Part shown: piece by piece, positions 1 through 10,845 of the stretch
How positions within the stretch are numbered: the first letter of the stretch is position 1
Layout of the letters: the number at the start of each line of letters is the position of its first letter
NCBI GenBank assembly: GCA_010093685.1
Contig: MU006242.1
Coordinates: 558,001 to 622,000 of the forward strand
Direction of reading: 5' to 3'
Source: Ophiobolus disseminans
Taxonomy: Eukaryota > Ascomycota > Dothideomycetes > Pleosporales > Phaeosphaeriaceae
DNA length: 64,000 bases
Made by a program: the position numbers and the translations under genes
The notes under the pieces: generated by a model
The model's database searches: none
What the model saw: the letters and a program-made list of their open reading frames with translations, nothing else
What the model was told of the DNA's origin: nothing

Positions 1-190
1 TCAAATCGCCATCTTTGAGCGTGGGAAACTTCCCTAATGGATTGCCCGAGGCAAGCTTGAATTCCTCGGGCGCCTTTTGGTTCACCCGATCCGAAAACTT
101 CAATTCGTACTCGATTCCAAGCTCCTCCAGCAACCACGCGGTACGGATGCTGCGAGACGCTTGCAAGAAATATAGGGTGATAGGTGGCAT
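1..190 (-). CDS. Glutathione S-transferase, N-terminal part (runs off left edge)
   Basis: The minus strand opens at an ATG at 190..188 and stays open to the window edge, giving about 63 residues of a thioredoxin-fold GST N-terminal domain. It begins MPPITLYFLQ, followed by SRSIRTAWLLEELGIEYE and a NPLGKFPTL segment that carries the cis-proline of the glutathione site. The family conjugates or reduces substrates with glutathione in the cytosol. The closest feel is the Ure2/GST-like fungal group, with Ser-Arg-Ser near the catalytic position. The C-terminal helical domain lies outside the window, so class and completeness cannot be judged. The gene is divergent from the RPA12 gene at 777. Confidence 0.85.
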   Translation of the reverse strand, partial: MPPITLYFLQASRSIRTAWLLEELGIEYELKFSDRVNQKAPEEFKLASGNPLGKFPTLKDGDL

Positions 191-776
191 GCTGAAAAGT
201 GAGAATAATCCGCTAAATTCAACGATGAAGTGTGTCAACCCCGAGCGTATGGCTGTTTCTGTTACAACAGTAGCGACAATGTTCAGTTTATAAACCAAAC
301 CCTCCTAATGTCTTGTGGCGTCATGCAATTCCAGAAGGAAGCGGAAGTCTCTCCGAGCGGGGAAAGTCTAGACAGTCTCGGTAGCGAACAGTCGGTGGAA
401 AGGACCGCTAGTACTTCGGTACCAACTACAACCCCCTTTCACGAAGTGCAACAACAGCCACTAATAGATTGAGGCTGGAAAGGTACAAGACAGGCAAACG
501 GTCCAAGAACCTCATACTTCACATCCTAGCATTGCTCTCTTGGAAACAGGTCATCGACGATGCTATACCAGTGGCGCGTTGCAAGGAATTGGGAGAGGCT
601 AAGAACAGTGGTTCACTTGAGGGTCACCACCACGACTCGAAACATGGAAGCACTGCAAATTCTGCGCCATCATCCAAAGCAGGTGTTGAGTTTGTAGGAA
701 GTAACTTAACTTCAACCCCGCCATAAGTCCAGTACATTCAGAACTCACGATCAAATTAATCACAAGATCTTTCGAG
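191..776. other. Intergenic region between divergent GST and RPA12 genes
   Basis: The 586 bases between two divergent start codons hold only short open frames without recognisable motifs. They should contain both promoters. I see no clear TATA box or repeat. Confidence 0.5.
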
Positions 777-1207
777 ATGTCTTTAGTAGGAACACTACTC
801 TTCTGCACCACCTGCGGAAACCTTTTGGATAGAAAGGCTTCCTCCGCGAAAACCATTTCGTGCCACATCTGCGGAAATGTAAACAAAAGTATTCATCACC
901 GTGCCCACTTTGATACTCTGCTGACTCCGTGACAGACGGATGGCCCATCTTAACTCAAACGACATCCAAGCCCAGTGCATTCCCTACCGCTCTCCGTGAG
1001 AAGCGCGGGGAGATCCAAGCGATAAACGGCGACGATATAGAGACATGGGCGACGGTGTTGAAGTCTTGCCCCGCGTGCGACAGCCAGATCCTGTTGTGGC
1101 GGGATATGCAGTTGCGTGGAGCAGATGAGGGAACGACAGTGTTCTACCGCTGTTCAAAGTGTAATAATAGGTCCGTTATCTGGTCTAATCTTGCTGATGG
1201 CGGCTGA
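777..1207 (+). CDS. RPA12: DNA-directed RNA polymerase I subunit RPA12
   Basis: Two exons, 777..888 and 936..1207, joined over a 47-nt intron (donor GTATTC, acceptor CCGTGACAG), give about 127 residues. The N-terminal zinc ribbon shows FCTTCGNLLD and CHICGN. A linker with SKPSAFPTALREKR is typical of the family. The C-terminal TFIIS-like ribbon has CPAC, then QLRGADEGTTVFYRC and CSKC, including the Asp-Glu acidic pair of the hairpin that reaches the polymerase active site. In Pol I this subunit supports RNA cleavage, proofreading and termination in the nucleolus. The other GT (position 879) would break the frame, which is why the donor at 889 was chosen. The region just past the last cysteine is divergent from yeast. 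Confidence 0.88.
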
Positions 1208-1673
1208 TGAAAGGGTAGGTCGAAAGAAGACAACTGAGGATCACCTAAACGGCGACCTTGGGTTGATGTGATCGCGTTTTGTCGCAGAGTGTGCGCTTGA
1301 TGGAGCACTAGGTGCTGCAACAATTCGTGTCGATGATCTATAGCCCAGCAGGAAGCCTGTATGACCTCACAACACTTTCAAGATGAACTTAAGTTTGTAA
1401 AAGCACTCTGAGAATAGACAAGTCTTCAGAAAACAGAGACACCCATGACTGCAGTTCGTGGGAGCGTGAGGTAATATTGTGGTTTGATCAAGGTGTCAAG
1501 AACACAATAACATCAGAAGTACGATGTAAGCTCTTACTACATCGATTGGTCACTCGTCCAAGAAAATGAGAGTAAAGCTCAGTACTCAGCCTGCTTAACA
1601 AACACATCTCTGAACATACTCCGGCTCCTTGAACAACCCAGTTCCAAATTCTCATCGTGCAGCCATTGTCACC
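1208..1673. other. Intergenic, 3' sides of two convergent genes
   Basis: These 466 bases lie between convergent stop codons. No open frame or repeat of note was seen. Confidence 0.5.
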
Positions 1674-4600
1674 TTACTTTTCAAATCCCGGAATCGTCCG
1701 GTTCATCTCATCCAAGTCTTCATTGAGATACTCCAACCAGAACTCATCGTTCCATACATCAGAAAAGTCCAGACTCTCGTCTGCAACCAATTCAAAGAAG
1801 TCTTCAATGAGTTCACCGTCATCATCGACGACGGTAGAATTGAACTCCATGACCAGAGGCTCGCGCTCGTACACCGACGTAGGTTCCGAGTCGTAGCTAA
1901 CCCAGCTGTCCTCAGGGCGCTCGCTGATGCCGAGGAAGAGAAGCTGGCAGTCTTTGACCTTACCGTTGGTGACGCTGTACGATACGTCGGGCGACTTCAG
2001 CATCGCGATACCATCATCGATGTCTTTATTGACGAGGAAGATGCGCGCACTTTGGCCATCCTCATACGTGCACACAACAGGGAAAAAGATGTTGCCGGTC
2101 AAGTCGAGAGCAGCAAGGATTGTGGCGTTGGTGTCGTACTCGAATGGTGTCATGGCACTGTGAACTTGTAAGTATACGTCCCTTGTACAAGCAGATGACG
2201 TGACTTACACATATACCGAAGTATCTGGAATCTCGTCCACCATGGTGGTACGTAGGCGACTGACGCCAACCGTAGACATGGTGTTGTTGTAGTAATGCAG
2301 AAATGCGCCATTGGGAGTTGTGACGATGACGTCGCCAGATCCCGCCCAAAGGGTCGTGCAAGACTGGTAGTACTTCAGGTCGTCGTAATAAGTTTCCATC
2401 TACGTTGTGTTGTTAATGATGAGAGTTATTGGGGTATACTTTCCAGGCGGTGACTTACAGTTTGCATGTAAACGTTGCCATCGTTGCAAGAAGAGAAGAA
2501 TAGTTTCCCACCAGACTCCAAGAGCTCCACCGTGCCGATCCAGTAATCGCCGTCAACCATGTAGCTGTACGGGACTTCGGGCGAATAGTACTCGGTGTAT
2601 TCGAGCTCGTCAACGGTTCCGAGAACAAAATCCGTTAAATCGAATGTAGGAACGCTCGAATTGAGCGTGGTGGTGTTCGCTGTCTGGCGATGTTCAAGTC
2701 GGGCGGTATTGGCAGAATCGTAGGGGGTGGCAGGAAGCTCTCGCTTCTTGCTTTGAGCGCCACTATGTCCCTATAAGCGTGGAAAACGTGAAAAAGGCGC
2801 GTGGAGGACTTACAGTTTGATGCACTCCTGTCTAAGCGCAATGGATGGAGTGGTATGGATTGCCGCCTTGATGGGATTGAGGAAAAAGCCATTGAGAACA
2901 CCAAAGATGTGATTTCTGGCGCCCAGTTTGACGCTCACACCCTTGCAGCCATCAATTGGTTTGATGCCAGTCTGCAATTTCTTTCCTCCGCCCGTTGCGT
3001 CAATGAGCTGTGCTTCGACAGCTACTGTTGAATTAAGTTCAAGTGTAGGTTCAGTTGCGATACCAACAGATCCCTTGCAATTCTGGCACTGCCCTACGAC
3101 CAACGCAAGTTCGAGGCCAATGGGTATACCAAACCCAGCCGTAATCTCAACATTGGCGTCTGCCGTGAGCTGGGGTACGAATTTCGGAGTAAAGCCTGAT
3201 TGCTCAAAAGCTCCCGAGACAAAATCGTAGGAGAATTTCGAGTTCTCGAACTTGACATCGCAGCCTAATTTCTTAGCTGTCGTTGAGAATGCTGCGTCCC
3301 AATAAACTTACGGGCATGGATGTTCCCGCTCATCTTCACACCAAGCTTGAGGTGCGTGCCAACAGACAGGATAGGCCCAATGGTTGCAAATCCAATCGTG
3401 AAAGGCGAAAGCGGAATATCGTAGAGCTTATTTTCAAAGGTCTTTTCTTCAACGAACTCGCCGAAGATTCCGATACCAACACCAATCGCCATGTTAGGAA
3501 TCACTCCCTCTAGTTTGCCGCCCTTGACACCAGTAATACTGAATATGATGGAGCCCTTGGTGGTGAGTGAGCCGGTGACACCACATGAAACGCAGTAGAT
3601 GTTGAGGAAGCCGCCCGAAGTGACGGTAGTCTGCTTTCTGCCACCAACAGGGCGTAAAGTCTTGTTTGTTGGAAGCTTGCCAAAGGTCTTGAGCAAAACA
3701 GCTTTGTCGCCCCATGGAGACTCGACTCCCTTGGCGCCGTCTTTTGGCTCGCATGCCTCTTTCTTCTCTTTCCCTACCTTCTTCTGTTTGTTAGCCTTCG
3801 TTTTCCTCGGAGCTGGGTTCGCCCGCTTGATCTTGCTGCCACCATCACATTCTGCCTTTGGTCGGGGAAGAGTCACTGACACTGGGATTAGTGGCTAACG
3901 TCTGTGTCAGATTAGTGGTACTCACAATCGAGAGGCTCTTCACTGAAGGGAAGTTCGACCGGGGTCCCCGTCAGAAACGCGACAAGGGTTGAAGCGCCGT
4001 CCTTTACGTCCTTGACTAGGTCCTTGAACTCGTCGAAACTCTGCTTCACCTTGCCCTTCAGTTCGTTTGCGGCATTGGTGACTGTCTGTTCGACCTTCTT
4101 GACACCCGTCTGTACTCCTGTCTTGACAGCTTCGGCACCTTTGACGACGCCTTGGATCCCAACGTTGGCCACTCGCTTCACGCCATTCACGGTGTCCTTG
4201 ACGAATTGGGGCACTGGAAAAGCTCTCTTCGAGAGAGTCGCATTCAGATAGTTGTCCTCGCCCCATTGGAGCGCAATTTCCGCAACAGTATCCGCATAGT
4301 CGAAATGACTAAGTTCATAGAGCCCTAAGTTGTTGTCTAAGGTGTCGTCGAATGTGTGACCCCAACAAGCAGTGGGCAGGCCGTACTTGGTATCGACAGG
4401 GCCAGTGCATTGAGGACGCGAGGGTGTTGGCTTCGGCCACGAGGAGTTCTCGATACCGGTCGGGGTTGGAACATCTCTCCTTGCTATGATATCTGCTGCT
4501 CTAGCATAGTGAGCAGGAGCATAATCGCCCCACTGGAGCGCAATGTCATGAGCAACATCGTGAATACCTCGCGAGCTACCTGTGATCACAGCAGATAACT

Positions 4601-5141
4601 CCTCGTGGTCAAACAAGATGCTTTCCGATTCATAATAACACCGACCATCCGAGTCGGGCCTTTCACAACCCGGGGTATGTGCGATGAAAATGATGTTCTC
4701 TGCTAGGTTCCATTCGACGATGGCATGCTCGAAAGCCGAATCTCTTGTGAAGTACACCACAAGATGGCCCGATGTCCTGAGGACCGCTCTCACTGCAGCA
4801 GAGTGATCAAGCACCACAGATGGGCTCTTCCAGTTTGGTGTCGCAATAGCAAAGGTTCCAACGGAGGCATCTTCGGGGTGGTGAAGATAATGCAGCGAGT
4901 CACCGGTGCCGGCCTTGCGCGGTGTAAGATTGTTGACATCGTGCAAGTTCACCGTATCGGGAATGACGGGCCGCAATGTGGGAATTGGGCCAAAGCGGTC
5001 ATAAGGGAACTCATAATCTCCTCCGAACGATGCTCTGGCCGTGGCTTTCGAAGTGTCGGGCGTCACTGGGTTGTCCTGATGTGCAGGATGGCCCAGTGTT
5101 GCCCTCACCAGGAGCGCGAGAAGGAGTGAAGGATAATACAT
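1674..5141 (-). CDS. Large secreted protein with DUF7029-like and DUF7223-like regions
   Basis: Six exons (5141..3926, 3881..3312, 3264..2814, 2762..2459, 2399..2209, 2157..1674) join in frame over introns of 44-59 nt to give about 1071 residues. The start is the ATG at 5141 because it begins a signal peptide (MYYPSLLLALLVRATLGHP); the frame stays open further upstream without another use. Residues around 95-190 (VVLDHSAAV, SAFEHAIVEWN, CYYESESILFD, DIALQWGDY) match the fungal DUF7029 pattern. A repeat of the ALQWGD/E phrase occurs near residue 310. A Lys-rich stretch follows near residue 430, then a Cys-containing GVTGSLTTKGSI block typical of DUF7223. The C-terminus is acidic. Such proteins are probably secreted or wall-associated; function is unknown. 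Domain names are from memory of the families and not searched. Confidence 0.8.
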
Positions 5142-6792
5142 AAGAATCAGCAGTCCTCGATCAGAAATGATGAGATAGAGAGATGTTGCTGGAGTAAGAC
5201 AATCATTGCTGGTTAAATACCTGCGATCAATGATCACCTTCACTTAGTTCTGCAGTACGCCCACACAGCCATGTTGCCATTAGATGGGTCCAGGCTGCAT
5301 CCAAAACTTGGAGTACACGCTCATCTCACATTGTACAGTAATGTGTAGATCGAGGTAAGAGAAGCGACTTTAGGACACGCATGCCAAGTGTAGTGAACCA
5401 TGGTTGACAGTTGCAAATTTGGCGAAGTGTAGCTTGTTCAGGTGGAATGAGCAAAGCCACGACGACCGCGCGCGGTAGGTGAAGTATTCTAGAGAGCAAA
5501 GAGTGCTATTTTCGTGGTGTCAAGACCTGTGGACTTCATAGACGGGACCCATCAAAACCCCATGTAAGTTATCCAGATGATCAGACGCATATACATTGCG
5601 CTGCTTCGGTCCATGCAAGGGGCTCAAAGAAAGATCTCGGTTTCGCTGCGAAGTAAAGATCTTGAATGAGCAGTGGGAGGCTGGTATTCTGCAGCTCACT
5701 ACTTCTGCCGAAGGCAGTCGAGCAACTGGCGAGCAAGCCACAATTGAGGACTCGCATTAGTGTACCGCTCAGTTCAGTACAAAGGTTCGGAATCTCTAGA
5801 TCAACCGGCAAGAAAATCGCTTACTTGGCTACCCAGAGAGAGATGGTGCCCTCGGGGGTCACAACTTCGGTGCTCAGCGCGGAGAATGAGCTTTGGCGAC
5901 CCCTACAAACGACGTTTGCTCTTCTCACCGCAGCAGCGCATTCGGTGGAACGCTTCTGGATAAAGCCTTGAAGTTTCGTGTAGGCTTTCGATGCTGCCAA
6001 CGACCTCTGCCGACCTGAGAAAGAAGTCTATATGCGCCAGCCATTTGTCAGTGCGTTGGAACACGAGCTGAAGACTCATATCATGTTAAGGCCATCGGTG
6101 GTACTTCCGCAAGGTTGCAGAGCTCGAGGCGGCCTGGTGGGTCCGCTTTTTCTTTTTCATTTCAGCTGAGCTAGTGATGAGAAGAAGGGACATTCAGCAA
6201 GCCTCCTCATCCGCTATCGATAAAGTTAGCGAAGGCCAGGGCTGGCCTCAACATCTATCTTGATCACGTTTGACACCTCGTGCTCGATTGGGCCGATTCT
6301 TTTCCTTTCTCGAGGGTTCTTAACCTGAACTTTGACCTAGCGATTTAGGTAAGCTTGAGCCTCATGTCGATGATAATGCTTTCTTCAGGAAAAGCTGTAC
6401 TTGCCGTGAATATTGATCGGCCGCGCAGTAGCGATATGCAAAGGCGGGGTCGAGTGCGCCTTTGATCATCGCGCGGCTGTGAACAGAACGTTCGAGTCGT
6501 GCATGCATATTCGTTCTCCCTGAATCTATTGTTGACTGCGATATTCGAGAGCCACTCTTGTGTGAGCTCGGAGTAGATTGCTCTGATTGAACATAGACCT
6601 ATTGCACTTAAGTTGTGGGGTTTCAATTTACCGGTAGGCCTCGGCCCAGCTGCCAGCGTCATTTGTGGGGTTTCGTTAGCGCAACACCACAAGGCATGGC
6701 GCCGTGCGTGTTCTGTTGTTGACTTTTCACAATTCCATTGCCAGCTCGTTGTGAGATAACTCTTGTTGTTGTAATAAAAGATTGGCGATTAA
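5142..6792. other. Gene-poor intergenic region
   Basis: About 1.65 kb between divergent genes. Small open frames at 5581..5811 (-) and 6345..6692 (-) have no recognisable motif or splice continuation. I see no gene that I can support. Confidence 0.45.
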
Positions 6793-8520
6793 ATGGCACC
6801 CGCTGAAAAGCCTATCCTCTTCCACTACCCACCTTCCATCTACTCCCAGCGCGTACTATGGTATCTCTGGCTGCGCGGCATCTCATACGATGAGTGCATT
6901 CAGCCACCTGTTATGCCGCGTCCAGATCTTGCAGCGATAGGCGTTGGCTATCGTAAAATGCCTATTCTGAACATCGGCAAAGACGTCTACTGCGATTCAC
7001 GACTCATCATCTCCAAACTCGAAGAAGCCTTTCCGGGAAGCAACCTCACGCCGTCAACACCTGCTCAAGTCGGAGTCCAGAAGTTGCTCGAGAACTACAC
7101 TATTGATGGTGGCGTCTTTGCAAACGCAGTGAAGCTAATCCCGTATTGGACCGATTCGAGTTTATTGAAAAACAAAGAGTTCCTCGATGATCGACAGAAA
7201 ATGATGGGCGGGCGACGAATGACCAAAGAGGCAATGGAGACTGGGAGACCTGATGGGTTGCACCACATTCAGCAGGTGTTTGATTTGATGGAGACAACAT
7301 TTCTGGCTGATGGGCGCGATTGGATATTGGGATCCAAGGAGCCGACGGTGGCCGACATTGATGCCGTGTGGCCTCTTGAGTGGATGACTGTCGACCGTCA
7401 TATGAAGGAGTGTTTGCCAGAAGCTCACATCAACGATAGAAAATACCCGAAGGTTTACGCGTGGGTGCGTAGATTCATGAGCGTGATCGAAGAAAAGAAG
7501 AAGGCTTCGGCAAAACCATCCGCTTTAGATGGAAAGGCCATGATGAGTCGCATACTGAGTGCAACGTCCTCCTTGACGGATATTGGTTTCGCTGAAAACG
7601 AATCATCAGACGTAAAGCAGGGCGAAAGGGTCGAGATTTTCCCCTCCGACTACGGCCAGATGGGAAAGAGTGTAGGGACCCTCGTTGGATTGAGCACACG
7701 TGAAGCGGTCATACAGAACGACAAGGGCTTGTATCTGCATTTCCCGCGCTGGAATTTCGCGATCAGGAAAGTTACACCAAGTTTCAACTTACCTCCGCCG
7801 ACTACCAGCGGCCGCAAAGCTATTTCGAAGATGCGCCTTATGTACCACCCCATGTCGCCGTTCGCGCGCAAGGTTGTAATGCTTGCTCATGAGCTCGGTC
7901 TCGCGCAGCACATCGCTTTGCAGAAAGTTGTCATATGTCCTGTGCCATACCCGGGATGGAGCGACAACAATGAAGACGTGTCCGTATATAACCCCATGAC
8001 GAAGATTCCATGTCTAATCTCGGATGATGTTCCTGGTGGTATCTTCGATTCCGATGTCATTTGCGAATATTTGGAAGACTTGGCTTCTGTCAGCCGGAAG
8101 AAAGACACGCGATATTGGCAATTGCACACACTGCATGCTTGTGCGGACGGGATTTTGGACGCTGCTGTGCTGATCACGTATGAGGTGCGGATACGAAAGG
8201 AGCGCGGTATATTTTTCGAAGACTGGATGAAAGGGCAGCAGCAGAAGATTGTACGGGGGTTGGATGTGCTGGAGTCGGCTGTAAAAGATGGTGTTCTACC
8301 TTATCCTGGGGACAATCCAGCATCTGCAGATGAGGTAGTGATAGCAGTGGCGGCGGCTGTAACGGGCAATGCGGAGTATCTAGGTATTGATCGAAAGAAC
8401 GGAAGACCAAACCTGGAGACTTGGTTGAAGAGGTGGGAGCAGAGAGAGAGCTTCATCAGCACACCCCCGACGAAGGACTGGGTTGTTGCCGCGGAGGTGA
8501 AGAGTGCTTCGAAAATTTAG
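6793..8520 (+). CDS. Tandem GST-fold fusion protein (two GST modules)
   Basis: One uninterrupted frame of 575 residues contains two complete GST-like units. Unit 1 (about 1-335) starts ILFHYPPSIYSQRVLWYL, has a RKMPILNIGKDVYCDS glutathione-site segment, a helical C-terminal region with PTVADIDAVWPLEWM, and a beta-rich tail (about 275-330) with VEIFPSDYG, LVGLSTREAVI and LHFPRWNF, as in the fungal GST proteins carrying a DUF7962-type end. Unit 2 begins at Met347 with LMYHPMSPFARKVVMLAHEL, then NPMTKIPCLISDD and FDSDVICEYLED, like bacterial-type GSTs. The linker is only about 15 residues. No stop, intron or frameshift separates the halves. It is presumably a cytosolic detoxification or stress protein. 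Whether both sites are active is inference. Confidence 0.88.
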   Translation: MAPAEKPILFHYPPSIYSQRVLWYLWLRGISYDECIQPPVMPRPDLAAIGVGYRKMPILNIGKDVYCDSRLIISKLEEAFPGSNLTPSTPAQVGVQKLLENYTIDGGVFANAVKLIPYWTDSSLLKNKEFLDDRQKMMGGRRMTKEAMETGRPDGLHHIQQVFDLMETTFLADGRDWILGSKEPTVADIDAVWPLEWMTVDRHMKECLPEAHINDRKYPKVYAWVRRFMSVIEEKKKASAKPSALDGKAMMSRILSATSSLTDIGFAENESSDVKQGERVEIFPSDYGQMGKSVGTLVGLSTREAVIQNDKGLYLHFPRWNFAIRKVTPSFNLPPPTTSGRKAISKMRLMYHPMSPFARKVVMLAHELGLAQHIALQKVVICPVPYPGWSDNNEDVSVYNPMTKIPCLISDDVPGGIFDSDVICEYLEDLASVSRKKDTRYWQLHTLHACADGILDAAVLITYEVRIRKERGIFFEDWMKGQQQKIVRGLDVLESAVKDGVLPYPGDNPASADEVVIAVAAAVTGNAEYLGIDRKNGRPNLETWLKRWEQRESFISTPPTKDWVVAAEVKSASKI

Positions 8521-8689
8521 GTCTCTTGACTTTCTCATCGAACAGAGTTGGGTTTCCTCGCCACGACGTGTTTTTGTACTTGGCTTGGTAAGCTTTCTCT
8601 GACGTGTCTTCGGCAACCCAGGGACCGGATTCATCCTTCGAACATTCTTCGTTTGTAAAGGCCAAGGTGAACTTCGTGCATGCTGGCAT
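8456..8689 (-). CDS. Possible small protein, unknown
   Basis: A 77-codon minus-strand frame starting at an ATG (8689) reads MPACTKFTLAFTNEEC and has ordinary composition with balanced charges. It overlaps the 3' end of the GST fusion gene by 65 bases, tail to tail. No family is recognised. It could be a real small gene, an antisense transcript, or chance. Confidence 0.25.
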   Translation of the reverse strand: MPACTKFTLAFTNEECSKDESGPWVAEDTSEKAYQAKYKNTSWRGNPTLFDEKVKRPKFSKHSSPPRQQPSPSSGVC

Positions 8690-8699
8690 GGTGACTGCT

Positions 8700-9233
8700 A
8701 CTTAGACGGTCTGCGATCTTTTTGCACAGCTGCAGGTAGCCTATCGTTCGCAGGTGTTTGCGTATGCTGAAGCTAAACGCCGCACCTTCGCGCATCTCTC
8801 AACATTGAAGGCGCGGACAACATCTTGCCTCGTCACTGCCTGCATCTTCCGAGACACGTACACTAGCACATTCCTTGAGAATCTAAGATAGAGGTTGTTT
8901 CTAGACCCCTTTAGGGAATTGCGCAACGTAAAACACAAGCTTACCTTATTTGACTGTTAGAGTGGGTGAGAGAAAGGAACTCATCATGACTCATGTGTGG
9001 CTTGATGCGCTGCGCCTCATTGGGACGAACACATGATGCTACCAAGTTGTGCGACTGCCAAAAGTCTCCACCACCACTGCTCTACTTATACCCCTCTTGC
9101 CCATATTCCAGTTACATCTCCACCCTCATTGTCTGCGATTGCCCTGCACCAAGGCGACTCCACTTCTTTCAATCAACTACTACCCAAGGGCCAACTCTCC
9201 AAAGCACACAACAACAAATCAAGGAATTCCAAC
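8700..9233. other. Intergenic / 5' region of the Rei1-like gene
   Basis: No supportable gene. The stretch just before 9234 is rich in CCAC, CT and ACAACA tracts, as is common in fungal 5' leaders. Confidence 0.4.
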
Positions 9234-10361
9234 ATGGCTTCAGCGTCGCAAAAGTTCCTGTGCAACACTTGCTCTATGACCTTTACAACTAGCGAAATCC
9301 AGCGTTCGCACATGCGACAGCCTTGGCAGTGAGAAAGAACAATCACACCAGGCTAGTAACATGGACTGACGATCGACAGTGTTTCAAATCTGAGGCGTCG
9401 TATAGCTGGTGAACCAGCAATGTCCGAGGAGGAGTACACTGCACAAACAAAAGAACAGGATATCGCTTATCGACCAAAGAATCAACAACTCATTCCATCA
9501 TCCGATGCTGACATCGAACCTGTACTTGCTCGACAAGAGAACTCCCAGGTTGACGACCAGGTCTCAGAAGACGTAGAAATTTCCGCGACGCAATGCCTCT
9601 TTTGTAGCCTGAACTCGCCGACAATTAGCACCAGCATCGACCATATGACATCCCAACACGGCCTTTTCATTCCGTCCTCGGACAAACTGTCTGATCTGGA
9701 ATCGTTTGTCAAATATCTTGCGACTATCGTCTTCGAATACCACGAATGCCTCTACTGCGGTCTCGAGAAAGGTACGGTTGACAGTGTGCAAACACACATG
9801 CGTGACAAGGGCCACTGCATGATCGACATGAGCGTCAACTCCGAGCTTCTCGAATTCTGGGATCCGGATAGCGAAGAGGATGTGAAACACTTGAAGACTG
9901 CTGCGACCATGCTATCTGAGACAGAGATGAGGCTTCCTTCGGGCGCCATCATCAACTCCCGCTCTGATACCACACAGCTGCGTACTAGGCCTGGACTCAC
10001 ACAATCGCGGAGTAAAGGTTCGCAACATCGTATGATGAGGGACGAACTACGAGCGATCACCGCAGTAGATGGCCAAGAGACAAAAGTACCGTCTAGGAGC
10101 AACGACCACCGCATTGCTGCCCGTGGTGAAATGGGACTGGCGGGCGTTCCGGAAAACCAGATACGCGCATTGCAGATTACCGAGAAAAAGATGATGAGAA
10201 GGGAGGCCATTGCAAAGGCTGCACATCGGCATGCAACGGAACATATCGGGACGAAAGCTAATCAAGGAAAATACTACAAGGTAAGCAGACTACGGGAATA
10301 CTCTCGAGGGAAACCGCTAATCATTGGACAGACCGAAGCGCCGATATACCAGGCTGGATGA
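9234..10361 (+). CDS. Rei1-like C2H2 zinc-finger protein (60S biogenesis factor family), divergent
   Basis: Exons 9234..9328, 9380..10280 and 10332..10361 give about 341 residues. The start is the Met before ASASQKFLCNTC. The first finger has CNTC and a HMRQPWH end running into NLRRRIAGEPA, the hallmark of Rei1/ZNF622. Two further fingers follow: CLFC with HMTSQHG, and CLYCGLEKG with HMRDKGHC. The family acts in the cytoplasm on the pre-60S subunit. The usual block after the last finger is degenerate here (MRLPSGAIINSRS), so this may be a diverged paralogue and not the main Rei1. The last intron is uncertain: the first acceptor (10331) gives a short TEAPIYQAG tail, while an acceptor at 10338 keeps the frame open to 10407 with a basic tail. 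Confidence 0.78.
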
Positions 10362-10845
10362 GGATCGGCATCTTTTGAGGTTAGCGAAATCATTGGCCAA
10401 GTGTCAATGAGAGACTGTGTAGAGGCACTACACGACGTAAACATCATCGTCATGGACCATTCGTGAAGGGCAAACGTACTGGCTTCATCCAGTTTCCGAG
10501 AATTCGGAGTGACGCCAAATTTGACTGAAGTTAAGTGGGAACTGAAAGAAACATTATGAGACGGGGTACCATACGTGGCAGGAACACCTCCACCGGGCGC
10601 TGTAACGTGCGACATGGCGTGATAGTCGGTAGTCCCTTCTTTTAGATTCTCTCACTGTCTACATTCAGCTCTCACTCTTCTATCTTAATTAGTCATCTGT
10701 CTTATTTCGCAGCCTCAACACTTTCACAGCAGCTAACCTCACCGCGGCTGACGTCGCAAACCTCTCACACTATTTAGTAGAACCCGTACAACAACCGTCT
10801 ACCTTTCTCTCTTTGTACCATCATAACATCAACAACATCACAGGG
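10362..10845. other. Intergenic region
   Basis: A 113-codon minus frame (10274..10615) overlaps the Rei1-like 3' end but has no recognisable motif. The stretch 10640-10845 is CT/ACA rich and looks like a 5' leader of the next gene. Confidence 0.4.

Noticed and set aside
15..293. Plus-strand 92-codon frame at the left edge
   Set aside because: Mirror of the GST N-terminal domain on the minus strand, which has a clear family match.
1629..2171. Plus-strand 180-codon open frame
   Set aside because: It is antisense to the last exon of the DUF7029/DUF7223 gene, whose frame, splice sites and acidic C-terminus are coherent.
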